This document shows, piece after piece, positions 38,393 through 47,233 of a stretch of DNA of 64,000 nucleotides. Below the pieces are notes generated by a model, which was not told where the DNA came from, did not search any database, and saw nothing but the letters and a program-made list of their open reading frames with translations. Source of the DNA: Methylomonas sp. 11b (GTDB lineage Bacteria; Pseudomonadota; Gammaproteobacteria; Methylococcales; Methylomonadaceae); contig NZ_KI911557.1 in NCBI RefSeq assembly GCF_000515215.1, positions 1,633,586 to 1,697,585 of the forward strand, read 5' to 3'. The translations under genes were made by a program, and so were the position numbers. Numbering within the stretch: position 1 is the first letter of the stretch; every line of letters begins with the position of its first letter.

Positions 38393-38850
38393 GCAAACCC
38401 ATCCTGGTGTTCGGCTACGGCAACCCCAGCCGTGGCGACGATGCCGTTGGCCCCTTGCTATTGGACTATTTAGCCGACCATCTCGACTTGAGCGCTATCG
38501 AGCTGCTTAACGACTTTCAGTTACAAATCGAACACGCGCTGGATTTGCAAGATCGCGAGTTAGTGGTGTTTATCGATGCCTCGGTAAACTGTCCTGATAG
38601 CTTCACCTATACCCCGCTCAGCCCCGCGCAAGACCACAGCTATAGCAGCCATGCGCTCAGTCCTAACGCGCTGTTATCGGTTTATCAAGCCGTCAGCATA
38701 CAGCCCCTGCCCCCTTGCTTCTTATTAAGCATCCATGCCGAAGCTTTTGAACTGGGCGCCGGATTAAGCGAACGCTGTGCTGCCAATTTAGCAAAAGCTT
38801 GTCGATTTTTGGAAGAGATTCTGAAACCAACGCATTTCCGTGGCAATTAA
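38389..38850 (+). CDS. hoxW: Hydrogenase maturation protease HoxW
   Basis: An endopeptidase that removes the HoxH C-terminal peptide. The 153-aa protein has the family features GYGNPSRGDDAVGP, VFIDAS and the later His in SSHALSP, which match the nickel-sensing acidic and His residues of HybD/HycI-type proteases. Its ATG overlaps the hoxH stop (ATGA). It is the last gene of the hox operon here. Confidence 0.92.
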   Translation: MSKPILVFGYGNPSRGDDAVGPLLLDYLADHLDLSAIELLNDFQLQIEHALDLQDRELVVFIDASVNCPDSFTYTPLSPAQDHSYSSHALSPNALLSVYQAVSIQPLPPCFLLSIHAEAFELGAGLSERCAANLAKACRFLEEILKPTHFRGN

Positions 38851-38918
38851 ACCGAAAAGTAAAATAGCCCCAAGATGTAAAAACTAAAATTTCTTTTTAA
38901 CCAAAGGTACACAGTGTT

Positions 38919-39569
38919 TTAACGCCTGGATGAAGTGCCAGGCAGATGAGTTCCCTCAGTTGGATGGCTCTCAGACTTTAACCCATCATCGATTAAAGGA
39001 ATATCCGTTACTTGCGAGTTACCCCGCATCGCCGCTAATAAATCTGCGGGCAGTTTTTCGGCATCGGACGCACGGTAGGCTCGGCTGGCACAATTGGCGT
39101 TGAACTGGTTGCTTTCAAGGCTCAACGCGTTCACCTTACCGTTATAATCTTCCGATTGTGAATTGTATTGGGAAATCACGTCTCGATTTTGTTCTAGGCG
39201 ACGGTTGAAATCGGCGACTTTTTGCCGGCTACCCACATCGACTTTCGAACGTTCCACTTCCAGCTCTTCGACTTGCCGTGCAATGTCAGCTTTTTTGGCG
39301 GTCAATTTTTTAATAAGTACTTTCAATTGCGCCGACTCCTGGTTCATCGCGACCAAGCGCTTGCCGCACGCTGTCAATTCCTCCAAGGTCATCGGCTTTA
39401 ATCCAAACGCGGAACCCGCTGCTTGCCGGCCTCCAACACCGGACATCATCACCAGATCGGCATCCGGTTTTTCCGTTACGGCGGCCGACGGTTTGGGCGT
39501 GTTTTGACAACCGACCAACATCAAGCCAGCCAAAGCCAAACAATGCGTTATGGGGGATTTAGGTATCAC
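38919..39569 (-). CDS. Coiled-coil lipoprotein, function unknown
   Basis: A predicted lipoprotein of about 216 aa. With the GTG at 39569 (CGGAG seven bases upstream) the N-terminus is MIPKSPITHCLALAGLMLVGC, a clean lipobox; the longer GTG at 39587 is less good. The middle is a long Lys/Glu/Arg-rich coiled coil (LKVLIKKLTAKKADIARQVE and on). Three cysteines follow the lipidated one. I do not recognise the family. It is convergent with hoxW and close to the IS element. Confidence 0.72.
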   Translation of the reverse strand: MIPKSPITHCLALAGLMLVGCQNTPKPSAAVTEKPDADLVMMSGVGGRQAAGSAFGLKPMTLEELTACGKRLVAMNQESAQLKVLIKKLTAKKADIARQVEELEVERSKVDVGSRQKVADFNRRLEQNRDVISQYNSQSEDYNGKVNALSLESNQFNANCASRAYRASDAEKLPADLLAAMRGNSQVTDIPLIDDGLKSESHPTEGTHLPGTSSRR

Positions 39570-39730
39570 TTGATTTCTCCGATTCACGATTTTTATGGAT
39601 ACACCGAAAATAAAGCCGCTTGGGTAGATTCAATTTAACCGAATAGCGCATGCGTCGAATAAGGGACACGCTTTTTGTACCCAAGAGAATAAAATCCACT
39701 GCCTAAACCGCTAGGTAAATTGAGTTTCAA

Positions 39731-41066
39731 GGGAGTGTCCCAAATTTTGTGTAAACGGTAGTTTGGTTTAATGGCTAGGGAAGCGATCTTCGAACTGAAT
39801 ACTAAACCGATTCAAAGCGGCTTTCCAATCGTAGACGGGCATGGTCCAATTTTGGCTGATATTGCGCAACGCCAAATAGAGCAGTTTGGACAAGGCGTCA
39901 TCACTGGGGAAGACCGCGCGGTTTTTCATGATTTTTCTCAGACTTCGATTCACCGATTCGATGGTATTGGTGGTGTAGATCACCTTGCGAATCTCGGGCG
40001 GATAGTCAAAAAAAGGGATGATGTGCCCCCAGTTTCGTCGCCAGATGGGGGCGATCGTGGGATAGGTCTCCAGCCAGTTGGCCTCGAATTCGGTCAGCTT
40101 TTGCTCGGCTTCCCTCGCCGTTGCGGCTCGATAAATCTGCTTGAGGTCGTCGGCAACCGACTGGCGCCTTTTGTAGCTGACATAGTTGAGGCTATGACGG
40201 ACCAAGTGGACAATACACAGTTGAACGGCCGCTTTGGGAAACACGGTTTCGATAGCCTCCGGAAATCCCTTCAGACCATCGACACAGGCGATAAAGATGT
40301 CGTTGACGCCACGGTTCTTGAGCTCGGTGACCACTTGCAACCAAAATTTGGCGCCTTCGCTTTGGGCAATCCACAGCCCCAGCACTTCTTTGTGGCCGTC
40401 CAGATTGACACCGATGGCCAGATAGACGGCCTTGACCCGCACGCTGCCACTATCGCGCACTTTGGTATGCAGACAGTCGAGGTACACAATCGGGTAAATC
40501 GGATCCAGCGGGCGGCTTTGCCAGACGCCCACCTCTTCGAGTACCGCGTCGGTCACCGAGGAAATCAAGGTGGGGGATACCTCGGTGCCGTAAAGCTCGA
40601 ATAAATGGGCTTGGATTTCCCGTACCGTCAGTCCTCGGGCATATAACGAAATGATCTTATCGTCGAAACCGGTCCAGCGCCGTTGATGCTTAGGAATGAT
40701 CTGCGGTTCGAATTCGCCATGACGGTCGCGGGGAATCTCGATAGGCAAGTCGCCGAAGTCACCTTTCAGCGTTTTCCGGCTTTTGCCGTTTCGGGCATTG
40801 CTGCTGGCGTTGGTCACCGCCTCATGCTTACCGTGGCCCAAGTGCGCGGTCATTTCCGCTTCCAGGGCCCGTTCGACTATCGCTTTGGTCAACTGCTTCA
40901 GCAGACCATTGGCACCGATCAGGTCCTCGGGTTTTTGATAGTGCGACATCAAGGCGTCGAGTAGGTCATCCGGTATGGCTTTTGATGATACGGTCATGGT
41001 TTCCTCCTTGTCAGGATCGGTAGTTTCCTACCTCAGGGCCGTTTACACAAAAATTCTTACACCCTC
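39731..41066 (-). mobile_element. IS256-family insertion sequence, complete
   Basis: A 1,336-bp element with imperfect 28-bp terminal inverted repeats: left end GGGAGTGTCCCAAATTTTGT, right end (complement) GAGGGTGTAAGAATTTTTGT, both then reading GTAAACGG. It is flanked by an exact 8-bp direct repeat AGTTTCAA (39723-39730 and 41067-41074), the target duplication typical of IS256. The element, ends and duplication are intact, so insertion is recent. It landed between two genes. Confidence 0.95.
39768..40997 (-). CDS. IS256-family (mutator-type) transposase
   Basis: A full-length 409-aa DDE transposase. The catalytic acidic residues fit VYLDCLHTKV, ACVDGLKGFPEAI and TTNTIESVNRSLR. ATG at 40997 follows AGGAGG. 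No stop or frameshift interrupts it, so it should be active. It fills the IS element. Confidence 0.96.
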   Translation of the reverse strand: MTVSSKAIPDDLLDALMSHYQKPEDLIGANGLLKQLTKAIVERALEAEMTAHLGHGKHEAVTNASSNARNGKSRKTLKGDFGDLPIEIPRDRHGEFEPQIIPKHQRRWTGFDDKIISLYARGLTVREIQAHLFELYGTEVSPTLISSVTDAVLEEVGVWQSRPLDPIYPIVYLDCLHTKVRDSGSVRVKAVYLAIGVNLDGHKEVLGLWIAQSEGAKFWLQVVTELKNRGVNDIFIACVDGLKGFPEAIETVFPKAAVQLCIVHLVRHSLNYVSYKRRQSVADDLKQIYRAATAREAEQKLTEFEANWLETYPTIAPIWRRNWGHIIPFFDYPPEIRKVIYTTNTIESVNRSLRKIMKNRAVFPSDDALSKLLYLALRNISQNWTMPVYDWKAALNRFSIQFEDRFPSH

Positions 41067-41143
41067 AGTTTCAAAACCGCATGGATTGGCAATTTACCCT
41101 TAGCCACTTTAAATCTGCCTGGGAACGCGGCCAAGCCATCCAA

Positions 41144-42058
41144 TTAAGCACTGAGTACCATCTTCATGATCTTTTCCGCCTGATTTTCTGGAAAACCCAA
41201 CGCGATAATATATTGCCGAAACACAGCTTTTTTACTTCTGCCTAATTTACCTTCCGCCGAAATCACGGACGCAATCCCGGTTAGTACAATATTCCTTTGC
41301 TGATCGTTGATATTACCGGCAACCGCCTTGATATAAGCGAGCAATAGCTTTCTTGATAATTTTCCTGAAGGAATCGCATCTGAATTAGCCGCAGAGAGCA
41401 AATTATCAGCAACCCCCAGCCTTCGCATAACAGCAAGTATCGCCGGAAGTTTACTGGCATCAAAACTCCTATCCATCCGCGCAACATCAACTAACACCTC
41501 GCGCAATAGCAGCACAAAACTACCAGCCAACACTTTATCAACTTTAGCGACGACACGACGTTGCTGCTTATCGGACACAAAAGTCACCAAGGCGCCAATT
41601 AGAACCAAACCAGCCAAGATAGCCAGAGCCCAAAGCCACTCGCCGCCGACAGTTTCATCCACTGGCACCTCCAGTGGCGGCATGGGGTTTGGAAGCACGC
41701 CAAACTTCTGCAATGTTTGAATGGTAGTGTCGTCTAAAGCCCAATATTGGCTAGAATTTTTTTTATAGATTGCATAGCCGATTACTTCTGTGCTGGTCCG
41801 AACAACCAGACAGTGATCCTGTAAATGAATACCAAATTGATGCTCACTTGAAGTCCATTCGACCGGCATACCCGTTTGTTTGACTTGCTGATCCGAGACT
41901 TTTAATTCACCCAAATCGTAAAAATGATCAGTCGTACCAAAACAAACGCTAACACTTCCTCTTCTGGCTTCAGCCGGAGCACTGGTGACTAACAACAAAA
42001 GAAAGCACAACTTCATCAGAAGCGGCGCATATGAGTCATTTCGGGTTAATTGATCCAT
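41144..42058 (-). CDS. Exported single-pass membrane protein with TerB-like C-terminus
   Basis: A protein of about 304 aa: signal peptide (LCFLLLLVTSAPAEA), an extracytoplasmic N-terminal part with two cysteines (VSVCFGTT, DHCLVV), one membrane helix (GEWLWALAILAGLVLIGALV), and a helical C-terminal domain. The segment ISAEGKLGRSKKAVFRQYIIALGF recalls TerB-like helical domains, a weak pattern match. Start is uncertain (ATG 42058 or 42016). It is the last of five minus-strand genes, and follows a PEP-CTERM gene. Confidence 0.6.
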   Translation of the reverse strand: MDQLTRNDSYAPLLMKLCFLLLLVTSAPAEARRGSVSVCFGTTDHFYDLGELKVSDQQVKQTGMPVEWTSSEHQFGIHLQDHCLVVRTSTEVIGYAIYKKNSSQYWALDDTTIQTLQKFGVLPNPMPPLEVPVDETVGGEWLWALAILAGLVLIGALVTFVSDKQQRRVVAKVDKVLAGSFVLLLREVLVDVARMDRSFDASKLPAILAVMRRLGVADNLLSAANSDAIPSGKLSRKLLLAYIKAVAGNINDQQRNIVLTGIASVISAEGKLGRSKKAVFRQYIIALGFPENQAEKIMKMVLSA

Positions 42059-42114
42059 AGTAAATCGTGAGTCCAAGATGAAAGGCTGATAGCCCGCAAA
42101 ATACTTAGAAAAAG

Positions 42115-43128
42115 TTAAGGCGATAACGCTACTATTTTTCTACGGCGACCGAAAACCAAACTAACACCGGAAATAAAAAACATTGCAGTGCTTGGCAACG
42201 GTACGGGTTGAATGTAACTTCGAGACAAATCGAAACCGGCTTTTGAAACAAAACCGACCTGATTGCCTTGTTCATCCGTTGCATCCATACCAACCCAATA
42301 CAGCGAGTGGCCGGCATCCAACGTGATCCAGGCAATATTGTCTTCCAGAGTGGAGTCGATTACGCACGCCGGATCGTACATGACACAACCGGGATTTTTG
42401 CTGGCGTCGGCTTTGGCAGACACTTCCAAACCGACGCGAATCCGAAATTCTTCGTCGTACCCCATCGTGAAGGCAAACGTTATTGGGTCAGCGTTTATGT
42501 AAGCGCCTTTTGCGTTCGGACTTAAAACACCATCGCCGTTTTCAACTATCGAAACAGCTTGGGTACCGGTAAACGGTACATTGATAGCGGGCGCCACTGA
42601 TTCATAAGTATCGGCGATCTCGAATTCAAAATCCGCAGCGCCCGTATAGCCCACATCCGGATCTTTTCGTTCCAAAGCCACCCTTAAGGACAAAAACGAG
42701 TTGATTGAACAACAACTGCCATTGGAGCCGGCGATACCGGACAAACCATAGTCCAGAGCCGATTCCACAACCACCTTGCCTCTAACAGTTACTCTATCGC
42801 CAATGCCCCCACCCCCTCTGATCAACACTCCGCCTCCGACAATTTCCACCATCGCGCTGGCATCGGCTGCTTGAAGTCCGGTATTGATCGCCGTTGCACT
42901 CGCCATGGCTTTTGCCGAACCGGGTCCGGCTATCGCCAAGGCATCGGCCCAAGCCGTCGCCCCGCTAATCGCATGCGCTTCGGTACATTCTTCCCCAGCG
43001 AAACAACTGATGTTCCCCGAAGAATCGGTACCGGCAGTTGCTGTTGCCGATGATGCAGCAAAGGCGTTGTTTAGCCCAAACAACAAAACGGCCACAAGCA
43101 AATGTTTGTCGTATTTTATAAAGCTCAT
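42115..43128 (-). CDS. PEP-CTERM exported protein
   Basis: A 337-aa exported protein: signal peptide ending NNAFA, an Ala/Gly-rich first third, a beta-rich body with a vicinal GSCCS, and the sorting tail VPLPSTAMFFISGVSLVFG with a basic end RRRK. The ATG at 43128 has GGAG nine bases upstream and is preferred to 43143. Function of the passenger is unknown. It lies between a TerB-like membrane protein gene and a pseudokinase gene, all on the minus strand. Confidence 0.85.
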   Translation of the reverse strand: MSFIKYDKHLLVAVLLFGLNNAFAASSATATAGTDSSGNISCFAGEECTEAHAISGATAWADALAIAGPGSAKAMASATAINTGLQAADASAMVEIVGGGVLIRGGGGIGDRVTVRGKVVVESALDYGLSGIAGSNGSCCSINSFLSLRVALERKDPDVGYTGAADFEFEIADTYESVAPAINVPFTGTQAVSIVENGDGVLSPNAKGAYINADPITFAFTMGYDEEFRIRVGLEVSAKADASKNPGCVMYDPACVIDSTLEDNIAWITLDAGHSLYWVGMDATDEQGNQVGFVSKAGFDLSRSYIQPVPLPSTAMFFISGVSLVFGRRRKIVALSP

Positions 43129-43344
43129 TGTTTTGTTCTCCATGAAAAGTCGGCTCTTAAATTAATTTATACATTGGTGTGGCTTTTTTTTAGCCTTGGC
43201 GAATTACCTATCGGCGAGTCCATTGCCTTACTGCCTTGTTAGACCGTAATGTCATTTCTCTGGCGCCCAAGCCCAAGCTCCAGCTCAGGCGCTAGCGGCT
43301 CGGAAGCTCTTGCTTCTCAAACAAACGACTGAATGCTTGAGCTT

Positions 43345-44187
43345 TTAAGGCCGGGTTCCCAAACAGGAATTTGTGAACGAGGCGAACATTCGCCCAAGCC
43401 GACTACTCTGGAAGTCATGCTGACCACGCAATGCCAGACGGAACTGTCGGATAGTCTGGAAGCGTTCGTCAGGCATTGCCAACGCCTTTTCCACCACGCT
43501 TCCCAATTTGTTAGGTACATTCTTGGGCCAGCCTGAGTAAGGCAATGCGGCCGGCTTATTGCCCGTCAATAACAAGCACAGTACAAATGCCAATAAAAAT
43601 TGGTCATTTCGCTGATCACTGGTTTGACTGCCATCGAAGCAATAGCTTTGTTCCGGGGTCAGAAAACTTGCATGCGCGCCAAAGCCGAATTCCATTATTT
43701 TGATTTTGCCGGTATTGCCGAGCCATAAATTCTCGATGTATGCACTGCCATGTACGATGCCTTTTCCATGAGCGTATTCAAGCGCCTGACAGGCTTGCTC
43801 TATTAGCGCTATCGCGCTTTTAACCCCCAAAGTCTTGCCTTCTGACCGAAGGTTTCGAAAAAATTGCCCCAAGGGTTTTCCTTCGAGAAACTCCATGGTG
43901 TAAAAAGCGAGGGGGCCGTCCTCGCCAACGTCGAATACTTTGACAATGCAGGGGTGCGCTAAAGTCTGGTTAAGTTTCGCTTTATCCAAGAAATTCTGCC
44001 GAATCGGCCCATCGCCGGTGAAATGAGATTTTAAGATTTTGATTGCAATTCGTTGGTTGCGTTGCTTATCAAAAGCCTTGTAAACATTTCCTATCGAACC
44101 TGCACCTAAAAACTCCAAAATTTCGTAACGCTCATGGCTCAATTTGCTGCCAGGGTTTAGGACGATGCCTGCGTAAGTTTCAGACAT
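43345..44187 (-). CDS. Predicted Hanks-type pseudokinase
   Basis: A 280-aa protein with the fold of a eukaryotic-like Ser/Thr kinase: glycine loop FLGAGSIGNVYKA, Lys50 in IAIKILK, a hinge-like FYTMEFLEGKPLGQF, and the TPEQ/SDQRNDQF region of the C-lobe. The catalytic loop, normally HRDLKPEN, reads H146-GSAYI-E152-N153, so the base Asp is Ser148 and the Lys is Tyr150. The DFG motif reads EFG (E166). It has no membrane helix. Loss of the catalytic Asp predicts no normal phosphotransfer; a scaffold or allosteric role is likelier. No phosphatase or second kinase lies nearby. Confidence 0.8.
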   Translation of the reverse strand: MSETYAGIVLNPGSKLSHERYEILEFLGAGSIGNVYKAFDKQRNQRIAIKILKSHFTGDGPIRQNFLDKAKLNQTLAHPCIVKVFDVGEDGPLAFYTMEFLEGKPLGQFFRNLRSEGKTLGVKSAIALIEQACQALEYAHGKGIVHGSAYIENLWLGNTGKIKIMEFGFGAHASFLTPEQSYCFDGSQTSDQRNDQFLLAFVLCLLLTGNKPAALPYSGWPKNVPNKLGSVVEKALAMPDERFQTIRQFRLALRGQHDFQSSRLGRMFASFTNSCLGTRP

Positions 44188-44295
44188 TGATATTAGGCTC
44201 TGTGTAGATGTAAAACATTGGACCCAGGAATGCCTAGCGTGCGAGCAACAGTTTCAGTAAAAATATTTTTGTACACGGAAATGTCGTCCTAAAAA

Positions 44296-44931
44296 TCATT
44301 GAGCATTAGTTTGACGGCATTTCAATACCGACTCTTTAAAAGCACTCATAAAGTCAGGTAAAGTATTTATTGGCGCGCCTTTCCGCACTGCCTTGGCAAT
44401 TTTTTCCCAAGTTTCTCCGGGTATGGATTTATCGAGGTCAAGAGAAATGCACTCACATTGTTCTGCGCTGGGATCATCTCTGCCTTTGGAGCTTCCCTGC
44501 TTGCATACATCGGCCAACGATTTTTTAATCATCGCAATATCCCATTCCGAAACATGGTTGGAATCAGTCAGGTTATCTACCTCCGTATTGCAGGAGGATC
44601 CTTCAATAGCCCAACCCTTTTCAGCTAAATCCGGTACAACACAGCCACCCAAGTTTTCTCCAAAAGCTATTATCGCCGAGCGGGTCAGTTGGGACGGTTT
44701 CGTTAATTTGGAATTACAGTTATCAGTCGATGTTTTGACCTCAATCTGACAAGTACTTCCCGAAAACTTGAAACAGTTTTTAGCAAGTGGAGTTTCGCAG
44801 AATTGTTCCGGAAAGTTGCTAACGATCATGCTCAACGCTTCTTTTGGATATTGCTTTTCCTGAGCAAAACTCGGGGTTTCGAAAAAATAGAAAACACCAA
44901 TCAATAGAAAAAATCTTATTTTAATATTCAT
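44296..44931 (-). CDS. Exported cysteine-rich protein, unknown function
   Basis: A 211-aa protein with a signal peptide (MNIKIRFFLLIGVFYFFETPSFA) and about ten cysteines, many apparently paired (FCETPLAKNCF, CQIEVKTSTDNC, EQCECISL), which fits a disulphide-bonded periplasmic or surface protein. Its base composition is AT-rich, like the IPT/TIG gene upstream and unlike the window average. I do not recognise a family. Confidence 0.65.
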   Translation of the reverse strand: MNIKIRFFLLIGVFYFFETPSFAQEKQYPKEALSMIVSNFPEQFCETPLAKNCFKFSGSTCQIEVKTSTDNCNSKLTKPSQLTRSAIIAFGENLGGCVVPDLAEKGWAIEGSSCNTEVDNLTDSNHVSEWDIAMIKKSLADVCKQGSSKGRDDPSAEQCECISLDLDKSIPGETWEKIAKAVRKGAPINTLPDFMSAFKESVLKCRQTNAQ

Positions 44932-45019
44932 AAAACGATTATATGGTTTTAAAATCCTGGCGGATTGCCTATCGGCGAATCCGCCTTACATCCTTACATC
45001 CTTAAACCGTCTTACCGAT

Positions 45020-47233
45020 TTACTTGACTTCAAATTCTTTTCTAGCTACCGAACCTCCAGGATTGGTAAGGATTAAAGTCGCTTTTGCTGTGTTAGTAAC
45101 GCTCGGAGTCGTCAGACTTATCTTTAGACTCTTGCTATCTGTAAACGTAACTTCTGATTTGAAATCCTTTGCAACATTGCCCACAGGCATTTCAAAACTC
45201 GCCTTAATACCTTCCAAGAAGTTCTCCCCTGCGACGGCTAAAGTCGTTGTCGAATTTTGTGACACGGAGTTCGGCGTTATGTCTGTTATGTCGATAACAT
45301 TTAGTTTTAATGTTGATTCTTGCGCACCATCTGAGTTGATGATAGTAAAATCGCCTCCTGAAACCCAGTCTTTATCGCCTTTTTTGATTGTTATAGTCAG
45401 CGCCTTCAATAGTTTCGAACCTTGATCTTGTGGTTTCAGGTCGCTGAACTGATCAGGCTTTATCGTCAAAGTCTTATTGCCTAATTTGAAGGTGGCATTT
45501 TCTGGAATCGGAAGATTTTTACCCTCCAACACCACTTTAAAATCGCTTCCGCTAGACGAAGAAGTTATTTTCTCTAGTATCGGTCCGGGTTTGCGGATGA
45601 ATCTACCGCCTAAATAGCCGAAAGAGCTGATTCCCATCAGTTCCAAAAAACCATCGGGGATTTTAGGCAGATCGGTAATAATTCCGGGGTCGGTAGCCAA
45701 CAACTGGGTTATAAATCCTATAACAGCCACCACGGTCCAGACAACGAACTGCACTCGTTCCGGCGCTATCACTCCGCCCGTCATAAAAAAATCGCCTAGA
45801 CTTGGTTTTTCAGGGCCGGCGCCCTTGGCTTGCGACTCCTGCAGATGTAAACCGCCAATCCCAGTGAGGGTGCTAATTAAAATTACCCCAGGCAAGTTCT
45901 GCGGAACTTCGACGAGGGTCGTCCATAAGCCCTGTACCAGCCACTTCGATCCGGCAAGATACGCATAGCCAAAGACTCCAACCCCAGTCCATATATAAAA
46001 CTGCATGCGCGATAGGCTATAGGTGTTGGTCTCAGGTTCTATAAATAAACGACCAAAAAAAGAGGATTTATTATCCTCGCCGGCAATCTGGGTGCCTTTT
46101 TTTGCTTTGGTAACAAAATAAACAAACAGTAAAATGGCAAAAAAAACTATGGCTGCCGTAACTGCAACTTGTTTTGGAAAATCTTTACTGCGGGACGCGA
46201 ACGTAATTTTTTGAGTGGAGCGTGACGATTCTTTGTCGGCGATCTTTAGTTGAATTTGATTGCCCACATTATTGTCTTGTTTAGGGAGGTTAGAAATTTT
46301 GAGCGAGTCGCCATCGATTTCTCCCTTTATTTGTTCTTCAATGCATACTTTGCCATCTTTCGTTTTATTATTCCAACAGGCCACTTGTATTTCGCCGAGC
46401 GATTTTCCTGATGAGTCATAACGGTGTATTTTGTTATCGAAGCCATATGAGCTGAAATTTTCGCCTGATATAGTTATTGAGTACGTACCTGTGTTTTCCT
46501 CTGGATAAACCACGGTCGGATACACTCCGGTTATGGTCGGCGTGCGATCTCCTGTTACTGGTGGGTAAACCGTTAAATCCTTCGGGACAGAATACTCGCC
46601 ACCAGCTCCATTGAAAGTAAGTGAAAGCGAATATTTCCCAGCTATAATCGTATTATCGCTTGGTATATTGACAGCAATAATCTGTTCCGTTGAGTTTGAA
46701 GAAGTATCAACCCTGTCAACATTAAGCTCTTTGTCCCCGCTGCTGAGTTTTAAGCTTACTTTGATTTTACTTTTATCAGTTGGAAAGCCTTTCCCTATTA
46801 TCTTTATAGCCCCCCCTCGCGGCGCCCTATCTGGTTTCAGATCAGAAATTGTAATTTCTTCATAGCGCTCAATCAGTAAATTCTTTGGGGTTTTCGTTGT
46901 AACATTGTTCGTTGTATCTTTAAGCTCTAGACTATATGTGCCAGCTACAATTTCATTGTCACTAGGTATATTGACAGTGATAATATCCTTCGTTGGATTG
47001 ATGTCAAAAGTAAGTTTTTTGTCTGGACCTGAAGATTTTTTTAAATGTATTTCGAGTTTGTCTTTTTCAGGAAAACCTTGTCCTGTTATGTTTACTGTCT
47101 GCCCAGGCGATGCCTTTTCCGGGTTCATGTCAGAAATGATCATCTCAGCCGACACGTTCCAGCTTACAAACAGTAACGTAATTAGCGAAATTACTGACAA
47201 ATATTCAGCAAGCGTTTTATATTGACTAGTCAT
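45020..47233 (-). CDS. IPT/TIG-domain multi-pass membrane protein
   Basis: A 737-aa envelope protein. Signal peptide to about residue 29; three IPT/TIG-like immunoglobulin folds (about 31-115, 125-222, 230-345), each opening I-x-D/G-x-x-P with a following G-x-x-F; a membrane helix (355-376); then a membrane block (408-545) containing two related units, SRMQFYIWTGVGVFGY and ERVQFVVWTVVAVIGF; and two more IPT/TIG-like folds at the C-terminus. Similar layouts occur in uncharacterised IPT/TIG membrane proteins. AT-rich. AGGATAGGAAC precedes the ATG. Role unknown; it heads the minus-strand block that includes the pseudokinase. Confidence 0.72.
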   Translation of the reverse strand: MTSQYKTLAEYLSVISLITLLFVSWNVSAEMIISDMNPEKASPGQTVNITGQGFPEKDKLEIHLKKSSGPDKKLTFDINPTKDIITVNIPSDNEIVAGTYSLELKDTTNNVTTKTPKNLLIERYEEITISDLKPDRAPRGGAIKIIGKGFPTDKSKIKVSLKLSSGDKELNVDRVDTSSNSTEQIIAVNIPSDNTIIAGKYSLSLTFNGAGGEYSVPKDLTVYPPVTGDRTPTITGVYPTVVYPEENTGTYSITISGENFSSYGFDNKIHRYDSSGKSLGEIQVACWNNKTKDGKVCIEEQIKGEIDGDSLKISNLPKQDNNVGNQIQLKIADKESSRSTQKITFASRSKDFPKQVAVTAAIVFFAILLFVYFVTKAKKGTQIAGEDNKSSFFGRLFIEPETNTYSLSRMQFYIWTGVGVFGYAYLAGSKWLVQGLWTTLVEVPQNLPGVILISTLTGIGGLHLQESQAKGAGPEKPSLGDFFMTGGVIAPERVQFVVWTVVAVIGFITQLLATDPGIITDLPKIPDGFLELMGISSFGYLGGRFIRKPGPILEKITSSSSGSDFKVVLEGKNLPIPENATFKLGNKTLTIKPDQFSDLKPQDQGSKLLKALTITIKKGDKDWVSGGDFTIINSDGAQESTLKLNVIDITDITPNSVSQNSTTTLAVAGENFLEGIKASFEMPVGNVAKDFKSEVTFTDSKSLKISLTTPSVTNTAKATLILTNPGGSVARKEFEVK

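Noticed and set aside
41075..41143. Remnant of a gene disrupted by the IS element
   Set aside because: A short open stretch starting ATGGATTGGC runs into the antisense of the next gene, but the left flank of the IS shows no matching coding piece.
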